Source of the DNA: JAYQKL01 sp049890195
GTDB lineage: Bacteria; Pseudomonadota; Alphaproteobacteria; RS24
NCBI GenBank assembly: GCA_049890195.1
Contig: JBMHBY010000003.1
Location: 366,628 to 430,627, forward strand
DNA length: 64,000 nucleotides
Direction of reading: 5' to 3'
Made by a program: the position numbers and the translations under genes. Each line of letters opens with the position of its first letter. Position 1 is the stretch's first letter. Shown here piece by piece: positions 32,716 to 41,164 of the stretch. The notes under the pieces were generated by a model. That model was not told where the DNA came from, did not search any database, and worked only from the letters and a program-made list of their open reading frames with translations.

Positions 32716-33558
32716 ATGCATTGGGTTGTGCGGTTCAGACATTTATTGGCAGCGGTCCTGTTGACCGCCGCCCCCGCACCGGCCCTGTCGGATGCGGCAG
32801 GGCAGGTTGTTTCGCTGGATTATTGCGCCGACCAATATGTGCTGCACTTTCTGGACAGGGACCGCATTGCGGCCCTGTCACCGGACGCCCGCAAACCCTT
32901 TTCATATTTTCGGGACAAAGCCGCCGGTTTTGCCCAGACCTCAGCGCGGGCGGAGCATGTCTTGGCCCTGCAGCCCGATTTGGTGGTCCGCAGCTATGGC
33001 GGTGGCCCAAAAGCGGTGACGTATTTTCAACAGGCCGGTATTCGTGTGGTGCAGGTTCCAACCGCAATGCGTCTTCAGGATATTCCGGGCCTGACCCGGC
33101 AAATTGGCGGCCTGCTGGGAGCCCCGCAAAAGGCTGAGGCCGAGGCGCGCCGCGTGGAGGACCTGCTTGAGCGTCCGGCCCCCGCCCGTGGAAAGACGCT
33201 GCTTTACATGACGCCGGGCGGCTTGACCGCCGGCCGCGGGACCTTGATTGACCAACTGATCCGTCATGCCGGATATGACAATTACGAAAACAGACAGGGC
33301 TGGCGTAGCCTGCCATTGGAAAAGCTGGTGCGGGAGACCCCGGACCGGGTGATCTACGCCTCATTCGGGGCCGGCTATGAAGACAGAAACAAATGGTCCC
33401 CGGCACGGCATCCAGTGGCCCGATCTCTGCAGGATGACCGCCCCATCGCCCTGTCCGGGGCCATCACCTCCTGCGGCGCCTGGTTCCTGATGGATGTCCT
33501 GAAACAGCTGGAGACGCCGGGCGGAAAACGGGTGGAACACGGGGGGATGGCTGAATGA
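32716..33558 (+). CDS. btuF: Periplasmic corrinoid-binding protein BtuF
   Basis: A 280-residue secreted substrate-binding protein of the BtuF/FepB clan. Signal peptide about 1-25 (APALS). VVSLDYCADQYVLHFLDRDRIAAL and the middle QPDLVVRSYGGGPKAVTYFQQAGIRVV follow the class III binding fold; RQGWRSLPLEKLVRETPDRVIYA lies in the second lobe. It would hand cobalamin to BtuCD. ATG chosen; a GTG three bases earlier is also possible. Thirteen bases after btuB. Confidence 0.88.
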   Translation: MHWVVRFRHLLAAVLLTAAPAPALSDAAGQVVSLDYCADQYVLHFLDRDRIAALSPDARKPFSYFRDKAAGFAQTSARAEHVLALQPDLVVRSYGGGPKAVTYFQQAGIRVVQVPTAMRLQDIPGLTRQIGGLLGAPQKAEAEARRVEDLLERPAPARGKTLLYMTPGGLTAGRGTLIDQLIRHAGYDNYENRQGWRSLPLEKLVRETPDRVIYASFGAGYEDRNKWSPARHPVARSLQDDRPIALSGAITSCGAWFLMDVLKQLETPGGKRVEHGGMAE

Positions 33559-34568
33559 CCCCGGGTTCTGTCCCCAAGCTGTCGCTCGGGTTGGCTTTGG
33601 CCGGGGGCCTGGCCGTGCTGGCCGCCTGTCTGCTCGGTCCAACCCCCTATCCGCCGCTTGACCTGCTCGGCATCTTGTTTGGGGGCGGAGATGAGGTGTC
33701 ACGGCGGATCGTTTTTGACATTCGCCTGCCGCGGGCCTTGGCAGCCTGGCTGGTCGGTGCCACACTGGGTGTCAGCGGTGCGGCCCTGCAGGGTCTGTTG
33801 CGCAACCCGCTGGCCGAGCCGGGTGTGCTTGGAGTTTCCGCCAGCGCCGTGCTGTGCGCCACCCTTGTGATTTTTTACGGCCTGGCCGGGCTCAGTGTTT
33901 TGGTGCTGCCGGCGGCGGCGATAATCGGTGCCCTGACGGCAACCCTTTTCATTGCTGCTGTGGCGCGCCGGGGCGCCAACATGATTGTCCTGATTTTGGC
34001 CGGTGTCGGCTTGTCAAGCTTCGCCGGCGCGATGATGGCCTTGTTGATGAATCTGGCGCCCAACCCATTCACCCTGTCTGATATGGTGAATTGGACGCTC
34101 GGCTCTGTGGCTTACCGGAGCAGGGATGACATTCTGCTGGTCCTTCCCTTTATGGTTTTCGGCCTGGGTGTGCTGTGGCGTGAACGCCGGGGGCTATCGG
34201 CGCTGACGCTCGGCGAGGAGTCGGCGCATGCGCTGGGGGTCAATCTGCGGCGGTTGCGTTATGGCGTGATTGCCGGCACCGGGCTGATGACCGGCGCCGG
34301 TGTGGCGCTGGCGGGTGCCATCGGGTTTCTCGGCATCATTGCGCCGCATATCATCCGCCCGTTTGTCGGCTATGATCCGGCACGGTCTTTGCTGCCGTCC
34401 GGATTGCTGGCCGGATTGATATTGGTTGTATCGGATATAGCCGTACGGCTGCTCCCCGGCGCGACGGAGCTGAAATTGGGGGTTGTCGCCGCGCTCATTG
34501 GTGCACCGGTGTTTGTCTCCATCGCCATCAAAGGGGCCAAGCCCGTGCAGGGGGCCAGACATGGATGA
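33555..34568 (+). CDS. btuC: Cobalamin ABC transporter permease BtuC
   Basis: A 337-residue FecCD-type permease with about ten helices. RLPRALAAWLVGATLGVSGAALQGLLRNPLAEPGVLGVSASA and GVGLSSFAGAMMALLMNLAPNP are typical, and the ATPase coupling helix region follows (GPAGLIGFLGIIAPHIIRPFVGYDPARSLLPSGL equivalent at 'GAIGFLGIIAPHIIR'). Starts within the btuF stop (ATGA overlap). Specificity from gene context. Confidence 0.9.
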   Translation: MTPGSVPKLSLGLALAGGLAVLAACLLGPTPYPPLDLLGILFGGGDEVSRRIVFDIRLPRALAAWLVGATLGVSGAALQGLLRNPLAEPGVLGVSASAVLCATLVIFYGLAGLSVLVLPAAAIIGALTATLFIAAVARRGANMIVLILAGVGLSSFAGAMMALLMNLAPNPFTLSDMVNWTLGSVAYRSRDDILLVLPFMVFGLGVLWRERRGLSALTLGEESAHALGVNLRRLRYGVIAGTGLMTGAGVALAGAIGFLGIIAPHIIRPFVGYDPARSLLPSGLLAGLILVVSDIAVRLLPGATELKLGVVAALIGAPVFVSIAIKGAKPVQGARHG

Positions 34569-35361
34569 AACGCCTCACATGTTGGTGTTTGAACAGGTTG
34601 TCTGGGGGCCGGACGGCGCCCCCTTGATTGCCGACCTTTCCTTCACGCTCCGGCAGGGGGAACTGGTGGTTGTGCTGGGTCCCAACGGCGCCGGTAAAAG
34701 CAGCCTTATGAAACTTGCCTGCGGTCTTGTGACGCCGCAAAGCGGACATGTTCTGCTCTCCGGTGTGCCGCCAGCGGCTTACGGCGATCAGGAGCGCGCC
34801 AAACGACTCGGATATCTGCCGCAATCCCGCGGGTTGGCCTGGCCGAACCGCGTTGAGGATGTGGTTGCTTTGGGCCGTTATGCGCATGGTGGGGGGATGG
34901 GCATGATGGGCGGCCGGGACCGTGAGGTTGTTGAGCGGGCCCTGACCGCCTGCAATATCGGCCATTTGCGGCACCGGTCGATGCTGACCTTGTCGGGGGG
35001 AGAACAGACGCGGGTCCATTGTGCCCGCCTGTTTGCCGCACAAACGCCTCTGCTGCTGGCTGATGAACCGATTACGGCGCTTGACCCGCATCATCAGCAC
35101 CGGATCATGCAACTCATCAAATCTTATGTTGCGGACGGTCATGGTGCCCTGGTCGTTCTGCATGATCTCGACATCGCCGCCCGCTATGCCGACCGGCTGA
35201 TCTGGATGTTTGACGGGCGGATCGTCGCCGACGGGACTGTGGCGGAAACCCTGACCAGGGATAATGTTGCCAGGGTTTTTGATATGGACAGTCACATTGA
35301 CGTCTCTGCCGCAGCGCCCAGGGTGCATCTTCATGGTCCACGGGACAGGGGGCAGACATGA
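34561..35361 (+). CDS. btuD: Cobalamin ABC transporter ATPase BtuD
   Basis: A 266-residue ABC ATPase. Walker A GPNGAGKSSLMKLA, Q-loop (LPQSRGLAWPNRVEDVV), signature LSGGEQTRVHCARLFA, Walker B LLLADEPITALD and switch His (VVLHDLDIAARYADRL) are all intact. Its start overlaps the btuC end by eight bases and its stop overlaps cobQ by four. Confidence 0.93.
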   Translation: MDETPHMLVFEQVVWGPDGAPLIADLSFTLRQGELVVVLGPNGAGKSSLMKLACGLVTPQSGHVLLSGVPPAAYGDQERAKRLGYLPQSRGLAWPNRVEDVVALGRYAHGGGMGMMGGRDREVVERALTACNIGHLRHRSMLTLSGGEQTRVHCARLFAAQTPLLLADEPITALDPHHQHRIMQLIKSYVADGHGALVVLHDLDIAARYADRLIWMFDGRIVADGTVAETLTRDNVARVFDMDSHIDVSAAAPRVHLHGPRDRGQT

Positions 35362-36878
35362 CCGCTGGCGGTGCCCGCGCCCTGATGTTTCAAGGCACCG
35401 GATCTGATGTCGGCAAAACCGTCCTGGTGGCCGGTTTGTGTCGCCTGATGCGGCGGCGGGGGCTGCGGGTCGCCCCCTTCAAACCGCAGAACATGTCAAA
35501 CAATGCCGCGGTCTGCCCGGATGGCGGGGAAATCGGCAGGGCGCAGGCTTTGCAGGCGCGCGCCGCCGGGCTGGTTCCGCACACCGATTTCAACCCTGTC
35601 CTGTTGAAGCCGCAAAGCGATACGGCGGCGCAGATCATTGTTCATGGCAAAGTGCGGCAGGCCGCAGAAGCGGCCGATTATATGTCCGGGCGCGGGGTGT
35701 TGCTGGCTCCGGTTCTGGAAAGTTTTGAACGGCTGGTCTCGGCCTATGACCTGGTTCTCGTTGAAGGCGCAGGCAGTCCGGCCGAAGTCAACCTCAGGCG
35801 GGGCGACATCGCCAATATGGGGTTCGCCCGTGCCGCCGGTGTGCCGGTCTGTCTGGTCGGCGACATTGACCGGGGCGGGGTGATTGCCGCCCTTTGCGGC
35901 ACACAGAGCGTCTTGCAGCGTGATGATCCGGAGGATGCTGCGCTGATAAAAAGCTTTCTGGTGAACAAGTTTCGCGGCGATGCGCGTTTGTTTGATGAGG
36001 GGGTTGCAACGATAGAGGCGATGACAGCCTGGCCGTGCATGGGGGTCGTGCCCTGGCTTGCCTGCGTATCCCGGCTGCCGGCTGAGGATGCCGTCCCCCT
36101 CACCATGCCGGCAAAAGCCGACGGCGCAAAGCGGGTGAAGGTGGTTGCGCCAATGTTGTCGCGCATGGCCAATTTTGACGATGCGGACCCTTTGCGCCAT
36201 GAGGCGGATGTGGATTTTCATTTCATTAAGCCCGGCACCCCGCTGCCGCAGGACGCGGATGTTGTCATCCTGTTTGGCACAAAATCCTCACTGGGCGATA
36301 TGAGCTTTTTCAGGCAGCAGGGCTGGCACCATGATCTGCAGGCTCATGTCAGACGCGGCGGGCATGTGCTTGGCCTGTGCGGCGGCTATCAGATGCTCGG
36401 GCGCACGCTCATTGACCCGGATGGTGTGGACGGCATGGCCGGCCAGAGCGAAGGGCTGGGGCTGCTGGATGTTGAGACGGTCATGCACCCGGCCAAACAG
36501 ACCCGAGAGGTTGAGGCGGTACACGCATTAACCGGTCGGTCGATCACAGCCTATGAGATTCATGCCGGGGTGACGGACGGACCGGACAGGACCCGGCCGT
36601 TCAGCATTTTGTCCGGCGGAGAAACCGACGGCGCCACCAGCCCGGATGGACGCGTGGCGGGAACCTATCTGCACGGGTTGTTTGCGCAAGACGACTTCAG
36701 GCGCAAGTGGCTTGACAGCCTTGTCCCGCAAACGTCCTCCCATCCGGTCCAGGACGGGGCGGCGGGTTATGAGCAGACCGTTGACCAGGCGCTGGACGAT
36801 TTGGCTGATGGCCTCGAAACGGCGCTGGATATTGAGGCCCTGATCGCCCAAGCGGCCCCCCCGCACATCAAGAAGTGA
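35358..36878 (+). CDS. cobQ: Cobyric acid synthase CobQ
   Basis: A 506-residue amidotransferase that amidates four side chains of adenosylcobyrinic acid a,c-diamide. N-terminal P-loop synthetase domain (FQGTGSDVGKTVLVAGLCRL), LLKPQSDTAAQIIVHGK, VEGAGSPAEVNLRRGDIANMGFA, and C-terminal class I glutaminase domain with catalytic Cys in LGLCGGYQMLG and the terminal YLHGLF His. The position at the end of the B12 riboswitch operon couples synthesis with salvage. Confidence 0.95.
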   Translation: MTAGGARALMFQGTGSDVGKTVLVAGLCRLMRRRGLRVAPFKPQNMSNNAAVCPDGGEIGRAQALQARAAGLVPHTDFNPVLLKPQSDTAAQIIVHGKVRQAAEAADYMSGRGVLLAPVLESFERLVSAYDLVLVEGAGSPAEVNLRRGDIANMGFARAAGVPVCLVGDIDRGGVIAALCGTQSVLQRDDPEDAALIKSFLVNKFRGDARLFDEGVATIEAMTAWPCMGVVPWLACVSRLPAEDAVPLTMPAKADGAKRVKVVAPMLSRMANFDDADPLRHEADVDFHFIKPGTPLPQDADVVILFGTKSSLGDMSFFRQQGWHHDLQAHVRRGGHVLGLCGGYQMLGRTLIDPDGVDGMAGQSEGLGLLDVETVMHPAKQTREVEAVHALTGRSITAYEIHAGVTDGPDRTRPFSILSGGETDGATSPDGRVAGTYLHGLFAQDDFRRKWLDSLVPQTSSHPVQDGAAGYEQTVDQALDDLADGLETALDIEALIAQAAPPHIKK

Positions 36879-36963
36879 TCTCCCGGTTTTCAATCCGCTT
36901 GCCATTCTTGTGCCGCATTTGCGACGCATGTTAAACTGACAAGAAACTTTTTGGAGAGAATGC

Positions 36964-37104
36964 ATGTCCATGGGTGTCCGTTTGGCGATTGCTGGTGTGA
37001 TTGCCGCCATTGTGATGATTGTCGCTGTTGCCTATCTGGCGCAGGCCGTTCAACCGGAGCGGGAAACAACGGTTGAAATCATCCCGAACGAAACTTTCCA
37101 ATAG
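36964..37104 (+). CDS. Small membrane protein of unknown function
   Basis: A 46-residue frame too short for usual gene calling, with one membrane segment (residues about 6-26: RLAIAGVIAAIVMIVAVAYL) and a short periplasmic or cytoplasmic tail (QPERETTVEIIPNETFQ). GGAGAG lies six bases before the ATG and the frame sits in front of the large exported-protein gene. I recognise no family. Plausible but not proved. Confidence 0.5.
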   Translation: MSMGVRLAIAGVIAAIVMIVAVAYLAQAVQPERETTVEIIPNETFQ

Positions 37105-37135
37105 CACAGGTTTACTCGTGATATTGGCAGAAGCA

Positions 37136-39136
37136 ATGAGCGTTTTTGCAGCCATATTGTTCAGCCGTGGCCGGTCTCGTGTGGCGGCGCCGGCCGGTCT
37201 GGTGCTGGCGAGCTTGCTGTTGCTGACCGTCGAGACAGCAGCCAAAGAAAAAGCCACGCGGTCCCCCCTCAACATTATCCCAAAAACCAAAGTCACCCTG
37301 TCGATTGAGCGTGATGTGCCGGGTCAGCAGGAGCCGACGGCAGCCAGTCTGCCGCAGCTCAAGCCCGGCGGGGTCAAGCTGGCGCGTCCGGTGCGTCAGG
37401 TCGCGGCCTTGCCGGGGGGAAGCGGCGCGGTGCAGGTCGGTGAGCTCGGCAACCTTGAGGATACGGATATCGGCCTGCAAAAGGGCCTCGGTCCGCAGCT
37501 GTGGCGTGCCAGCCGGTTGTCAACTGTCACCCGGCTTTTCAAACGGATTCCGAGCAGCTTCAAGTCACCTGTCGCAACCAGTATTGCCTATCAGCTGATG
37601 ACAACAGAGGCCGCCCCGCCGCCGGGGCTTTCGGATAAGGAGAGTTTTTTTGCCCAGCGCCTCATTTATTTGATGCAGCTGGGGGAAATTGAAGCCGTCA
37701 GTGCCATGATTGACATGACCGGGGCACAACTGCGTGACCCATTGGTTACACGTCTGGCCGCCGAGGTCGCTCTGGTGAACAATGATGTGCCGGCTGCCTG
37801 CGGTCTGCTGGGTCAGTTTGCCCGCCTGCAGGCACCTGCGCCGATTCAGGATTTTGCGACAAAGCTTCGGGCGGTCTGCCAGCTGGAGGCCGGCGACGTT
37901 TCCGCGGCCATGCTGACCCTGGATCTGGCACGCGAGAGCGGCATCAAGGACACATTGTTTCTGGATGCGATGTTCGCCTTGACGGCCGAGATTCCCTACC
38001 AAAGGTCGCAGCCGGTGCAGGGCAACAGGTTGAGCGTCCTTCAGTCGGTTATCCTGTTGAAGGCCGGCGCGCGTTTATTTGCGCCTGAAGTGGCGCATCT
38101 CAACCCGGCTTTGGTCGCAAGGTTTGCCAAGAACCTCAAACAGCCGCAAAACATCCAGCTGCTTTTGGCCCAACGCGGGGTCATGCTGAAAACGATTGAA
38201 CCAGTTTATCTCCGGGCCTTGATGGATATGGTTGAGTTCGGCGTGATCGCCCCCGCTGCGTTGGAGGCGGACACAATTGAAACCATGCAGGATACGTCTG
38301 AAGCCGTCGAGCCTGCTGATGACATTATTGTGCGGGCGCGGCAAATGCGCATTATCGATGAACCCGTGACGCCAGAGGGTAAAATCCTGGCTTTGCAGGA
38401 TCTTCTTCTCTCGGCCTTGATGGTCGGGGATTGGGAGTTGGTGGTGGACTTGCTGGCGCCGAATCTGCAGGCTGTTGCGCCGGCTCTGGAATATGCTGAT
38501 TTTGCCCTCTATGCGGTGCCGGCCTTTGTGTATCTCGGCGACCTGCCCCGGGCGGCGGCCTGGTATGATGTTCTGCTGGAGCGGCAAAACGGCCTGCCAT
38601 CGGCCAAAAGCAGAAATTTGAACGGCCTGATCCGGTTGATGGATGATGTGGAAGAACAGGTGGCGGACGAACAGGCCGCCGGTCTGCTGGCGGCGGCCGG
38701 GACTGTTGCGGACATGGACGACCTGCCGGCCATATTGGGCGTGGCCCCGATGGAAGCGGTTTTGATGAATGCCATTCTCGAAACCGGAACTGTCGAGGAG
38801 CGGGCCTATGTTGCCAGCGAAATTAACATGTTGCCTCTGTTTGGTTATGAGGTGCCGTCATATCTGCGCCAGACCGTTGAAACGGAACCCACGGACAAGG
38901 TGCTGGCCCGCACCCTGGCCGACATGGAAAAAGCGGTTGCCGCCGGTGATCTTGGAACGGCCTTGTTGCACGGCTTGATTGCCGTCGGGCGTCAAGAGCG
39001 GCAAAACCGTTATGATATGGCCGCTATGCGGCGCGTCATGCAGACACTTCAGACGCTTGGCCTTGATGCCGAAGCGCGCGATATGGCCCGTCATCTTTTG
39101 ACCAGGCAGGCGGCGCAGCTTGTCATCGGGGGGTAA
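37136..39136 (+). CDS. Large exported protein of unknown function (xerD-linked family)
   Basis: A 666-residue protein with an N-terminal hydrophobic segment (SRVAAPAGLVLASLLLLTVETAAKEKA) that may be a signal peptide, then mostly helical, repeat-like sequence (many A/L-rich helices with TPR-like spacing, e.g. LVTRLAAEVALVNNDVPAACGLLGQFARL). Alphaproteobacterial relatives located next to xerD are sometimes labelled 'antifreeze glycopeptide polyprotein', a name without meaning here. Start taken at the ATG 37136; a GTG at 37118 is an alternative. It ends five bases before xerD, so expression is linked. Confidence 0.65.
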   Translation: MSVFAAILFSRGRSRVAAPAGLVLASLLLLTVETAAKEKATRSPLNIIPKTKVTLSIERDVPGQQEPTAASLPQLKPGGVKLARPVRQVAALPGGSGAVQVGELGNLEDTDIGLQKGLGPQLWRASRLSTVTRLFKRIPSSFKSPVATSIAYQLMTTEAAPPPGLSDKESFFAQRLIYLMQLGEIEAVSAMIDMTGAQLRDPLVTRLAAEVALVNNDVPAACGLLGQFARLQAPAPIQDFATKLRAVCQLEAGDVSAAMLTLDLARESGIKDTLFLDAMFALTAEIPYQRSQPVQGNRLSVLQSVILLKAGARLFAPEVAHLNPALVARFAKNLKQPQNIQLLLAQRGVMLKTIEPVYLRALMDMVEFGVIAPAALEADTIETMQDTSEAVEPADDIIVRARQMRIIDEPVTPEGKILALQDLLLSALMVGDWELVVDLLAPNLQAVAPALEYADFALYAVPAFVYLGDLPRAAAWYDVLLERQNGLPSAKSRNLNGLIRLMDDVEEQVADEQAAGLLAAAGTVADMDDLPAILGVAPMEAVLMNAILETGTVEERAYVASEINMLPLFGYEVPSYLRQTVETEPTDKVLARTLADMEKAVAAGDLGTALLHGLIAVGRQERQNRYDMAAMRRVMQTLQTLGLDAEARDMARHLLTRQAAQLVIGG

Positions 39137-39140
39137 AGCC

Positions 39141-40106
39141 ATGGCGCGGACACCCTCCGGCTTGCTGATCGAGGCTTTTTTGGAGACGATGAGCGCTGAA
39201 CAGGGTGCGTCCAAACACACGCTGGCGGCATACGGCAATGACCTGAAAGGTTTGGCCGCTTTTCTGGAGCCAAATGGACAGTCCCTGCAAAGTGCCGAGC
39301 GCGCAGATATTCTGGCTTATCTGGACAAGATTGCCGCCCAAGGCAAAGCTGCCAGCACGGCGGCCCGGCTGGTCTCTTCCTTGACAAAATTTTACACCTA
39401 TCTGGTGCTTGAGGGGGTGGTCCCGGCCAGTCCCGTGGACAGGTTGCCGCGCCCGAAAACCGGTCAGGCTTTGCCGAAGTATCTGAGCCAAGACGATGTC
39501 GAGCGCCTCATGCGTGCTGTTTATGACATGCCGGCCGAAACCGACAAGGCGGAGGGTGAAAAAAGGCGTCTGATCTGTCTTTTGGAGATTCTTTATGCCA
39601 CCGGGGTCCGGGTTTCAGAACTCGTCTCCATCCGTCAGCAGAACATCTCCCTGTCCCGCGGGCGTTTGATTGTGCTTGGCAAAGGCCACCGTGAACGGAT
39701 GGTTCCGTTGGGTGGCAAAGCGCAGGAGGCCCTCGCCAAATGGCAAAGCTGGCTGGTGGAGCAAAAAAAGTTTCTGGGGTCGCCCTATCTGTTTCCATCT
39801 CGCAGTGCCGATGGTCATTTGACCCGCCAGCGCTTTGCCCAATTGCTTGAGACGGCGGCCCGCAGGGCGGGCATGGGGGATCGGCGTTTGACCCCGCATG
39901 TCTTGAGGCACGCTTTTGCGACACATCTGCTCGCCAATGGCGCCCAGTTGACCTCTGTTCAGAAAATGCTCGGTCACAGCAACATTTCCACCACACAAAT
40001 ATATACGCGGGTGCTGCAAAGCCGTCAGCAGGAGCTGGTGGAAAATGCACACCCCTTGGCCGGCGGGCTGCCGGATTTCAAAAGCAAGGGAAAACCGCAC
40101 GGGTAA
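39141..40106 (+). CDS. xerD: Site-specific tyrosine recombinase XerD
   Basis: A 321-residue tyrosine recombinase that resolves chromosome dimers at dif together with XerC at the FtsK-bearing septum. Catalytic residues: Arg157 (ATGVRVSEL), Lys181, His253 and Arg256 (TPHVLRHAFATHLL), His279 (LGHSNISTTQIYT) and Tyr288. N-terminal SAM-like domain (SKHTLAAYGNDLKGLAAFL). This is the housekeeping enzyme, not a phage integrase, judging by length and context with accA. Confidence 0.93.
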   Translation: MARTPSGLLIEAFLETMSAEQGASKHTLAAYGNDLKGLAAFLEPNGQSLQSAERADILAYLDKIAAQGKAASTAARLVSSLTKFYTYLVLEGVVPASPVDRLPRPKTGQALPKYLSQDDVERLMRAVYDMPAETDKAEGEKRRLICLLEILYATGVRVSELVSIRQQNISLSRGRLIVLGKGHRERMVPLGGKAQEALAKWQSWLVEQKKFLGSPYLFPSRSADGHLTRQRFAQLLETAARRAGMGDRRLTPHVLRHAFATHLLANGAQLTSVQKMLGHSNISTTQIYTRVLQSRQQELVENAHPLAGGLPDFKSKGKPHG

Positions 40107-40138
40107 ACGGCCGTTCCGCGTCGTGAAAACGATTTCAA

Positions 40139-40167
40139 TTGTAATTTTTTGAAACCACGCATATTTT
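40139..40167 (+). promoter_or_regulatory. Probable promoter of accA
   Basis: TTGTAA (40139-40144), 17-base spacer, TATTTT (40162-40167), about 28 bases upstream of the accA ATG. Four of six matches in each hexamer. Confidence 0.4.
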
Positions 40168-40195
40168 GGATCAATCATTAACGGGTGAGGAAAAA

Positions 40196-41155
40196 ATGCA
40201 GGTTTACCTCGATTTTGAAAAACCGATTGCTGAACTGGAGGGTAAAATCCAGGAACTCAGGGTGATGTCGCAGGATGACCCGGAGATCAGCATTGTCGAT
40301 GAAGTCGCCAAACTGGAGACCAAAGTCGCTGATCAACTCGCCAAAACCTATAAAAGTCTCGATCCCTGGCAAAAAACCCAGGTTGCCCGGCATCCGGCCC
40401 GCCCGCACTTCAAGGATTATGTGGAAACGCTGGTGGAGGACTTCACACCATTGGCCGGTGACCGTCTGTTTTCTGAGGATCACGCGATTGTTGCCGGGCT
40501 GGGCCGCTGGAAAGGTCGGCGCGTGGCCATTATGGGTCATGAAAAGGGCAACAATACGCAAAGCCGCATCAAGCACAATTTCGGCATGGCCCGGCCGGAG
40601 GGCTACCGCAAGGCGATCCGCATCATGGAGCTGGCGGAACGCTTCAACCTGCCGCTGGTCACGCTGGTTGACACATCGGGTGCCTATCCGGGCATTGGTG
40701 CCGAGGAACGCGGCCAGGCCGAGGCGATTGCGCGGTGTACGGACAAATGCCTGCAGGTGGGGGTTCCGTTCGTCTCTGTGGTTGTCGGCGAAGGGGGCTC
40801 CGGTGGGGCTTTGGCGCTGGCGACCGCCAACCGGATTCTGATGCTGGAGCATTCGATTTACGCCGTGGCGTCCCCTGAGGCCTGTGCCTCCATTTTATGG
40901 CGTTCGCGGGACAAGGCGAAAGAGGCGGCCACCGCATTGAAGGTCACTTCACAAAGCCTGCAGGAGCTTGGCGTGATAGACCGTATTCTCGAAGAACCGG
41001 TCGGTGGCGCCCATCGTGAGCGTGAAGCAATGATGAACGCCGTCGGGGATGCGGTGATTGAGGAGATTGACGCCCTCACAGGCCTGTCACCGGAAGCGCT
41101 GCGTAAAAGTCGCCGGGAAAAATTCCTGTCTATGGGCCGCGAGGGACTCGTCTAA
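40196..41155 (+). CDS. accA: Acetyl-CoA carboxylase carboxyltransferase subunit alpha
   Basis: A 319-residue subunit of the carboxyltransferase that makes malonyl-CoA for fatty acid synthesis. Family landmarks: PARPHFKDYVETLVEDF, LGRWKGRRVAIMGHEKGNNT, NFGMARPEGYRKAIRIMELAERF, TSGAYPGIGAEERGQAEAIA and the glycine-rich GEGGSGGALALATAN. Catalytic core crotonase fold. Terminates five bases before the converging secA stop. ATG at 40196 fits the family start MQVYLDFEKPI. Confidence 0.96.
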   Translation: MQVYLDFEKPIAELEGKIQELRVMSQDDPEISIVDEVAKLETKVADQLAKTYKSLDPWQKTQVARHPARPHFKDYVETLVEDFTPLAGDRLFSEDHAIVAGLGRWKGRRVAIMGHEKGNNTQSRIKHNFGMARPEGYRKAIRIMELAERFNLPLVTLVDTSGAYPGIGAEERGQAEAIARCTDKCLQVGVPFVSVVVGEGGSGGALALATANRILMLEHSIYAVASPEACASILWRSRDKAKEAATALKVTSQSLQELGVIDRILEEPVGGAHREREAMMNAVGDAVIEEIDALTGLSPEALRKSRREKFLSMGREGLV

Positions 41156-41164
41156 ACGCTGCTT

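Noticed and set aside
39141..40106. Tyrosine recombinase considered as a mobile-element integrase
   Set aside because: Length, residue spacing and the accA context fit housekeeping XerD; no att sites or cargo nearby.
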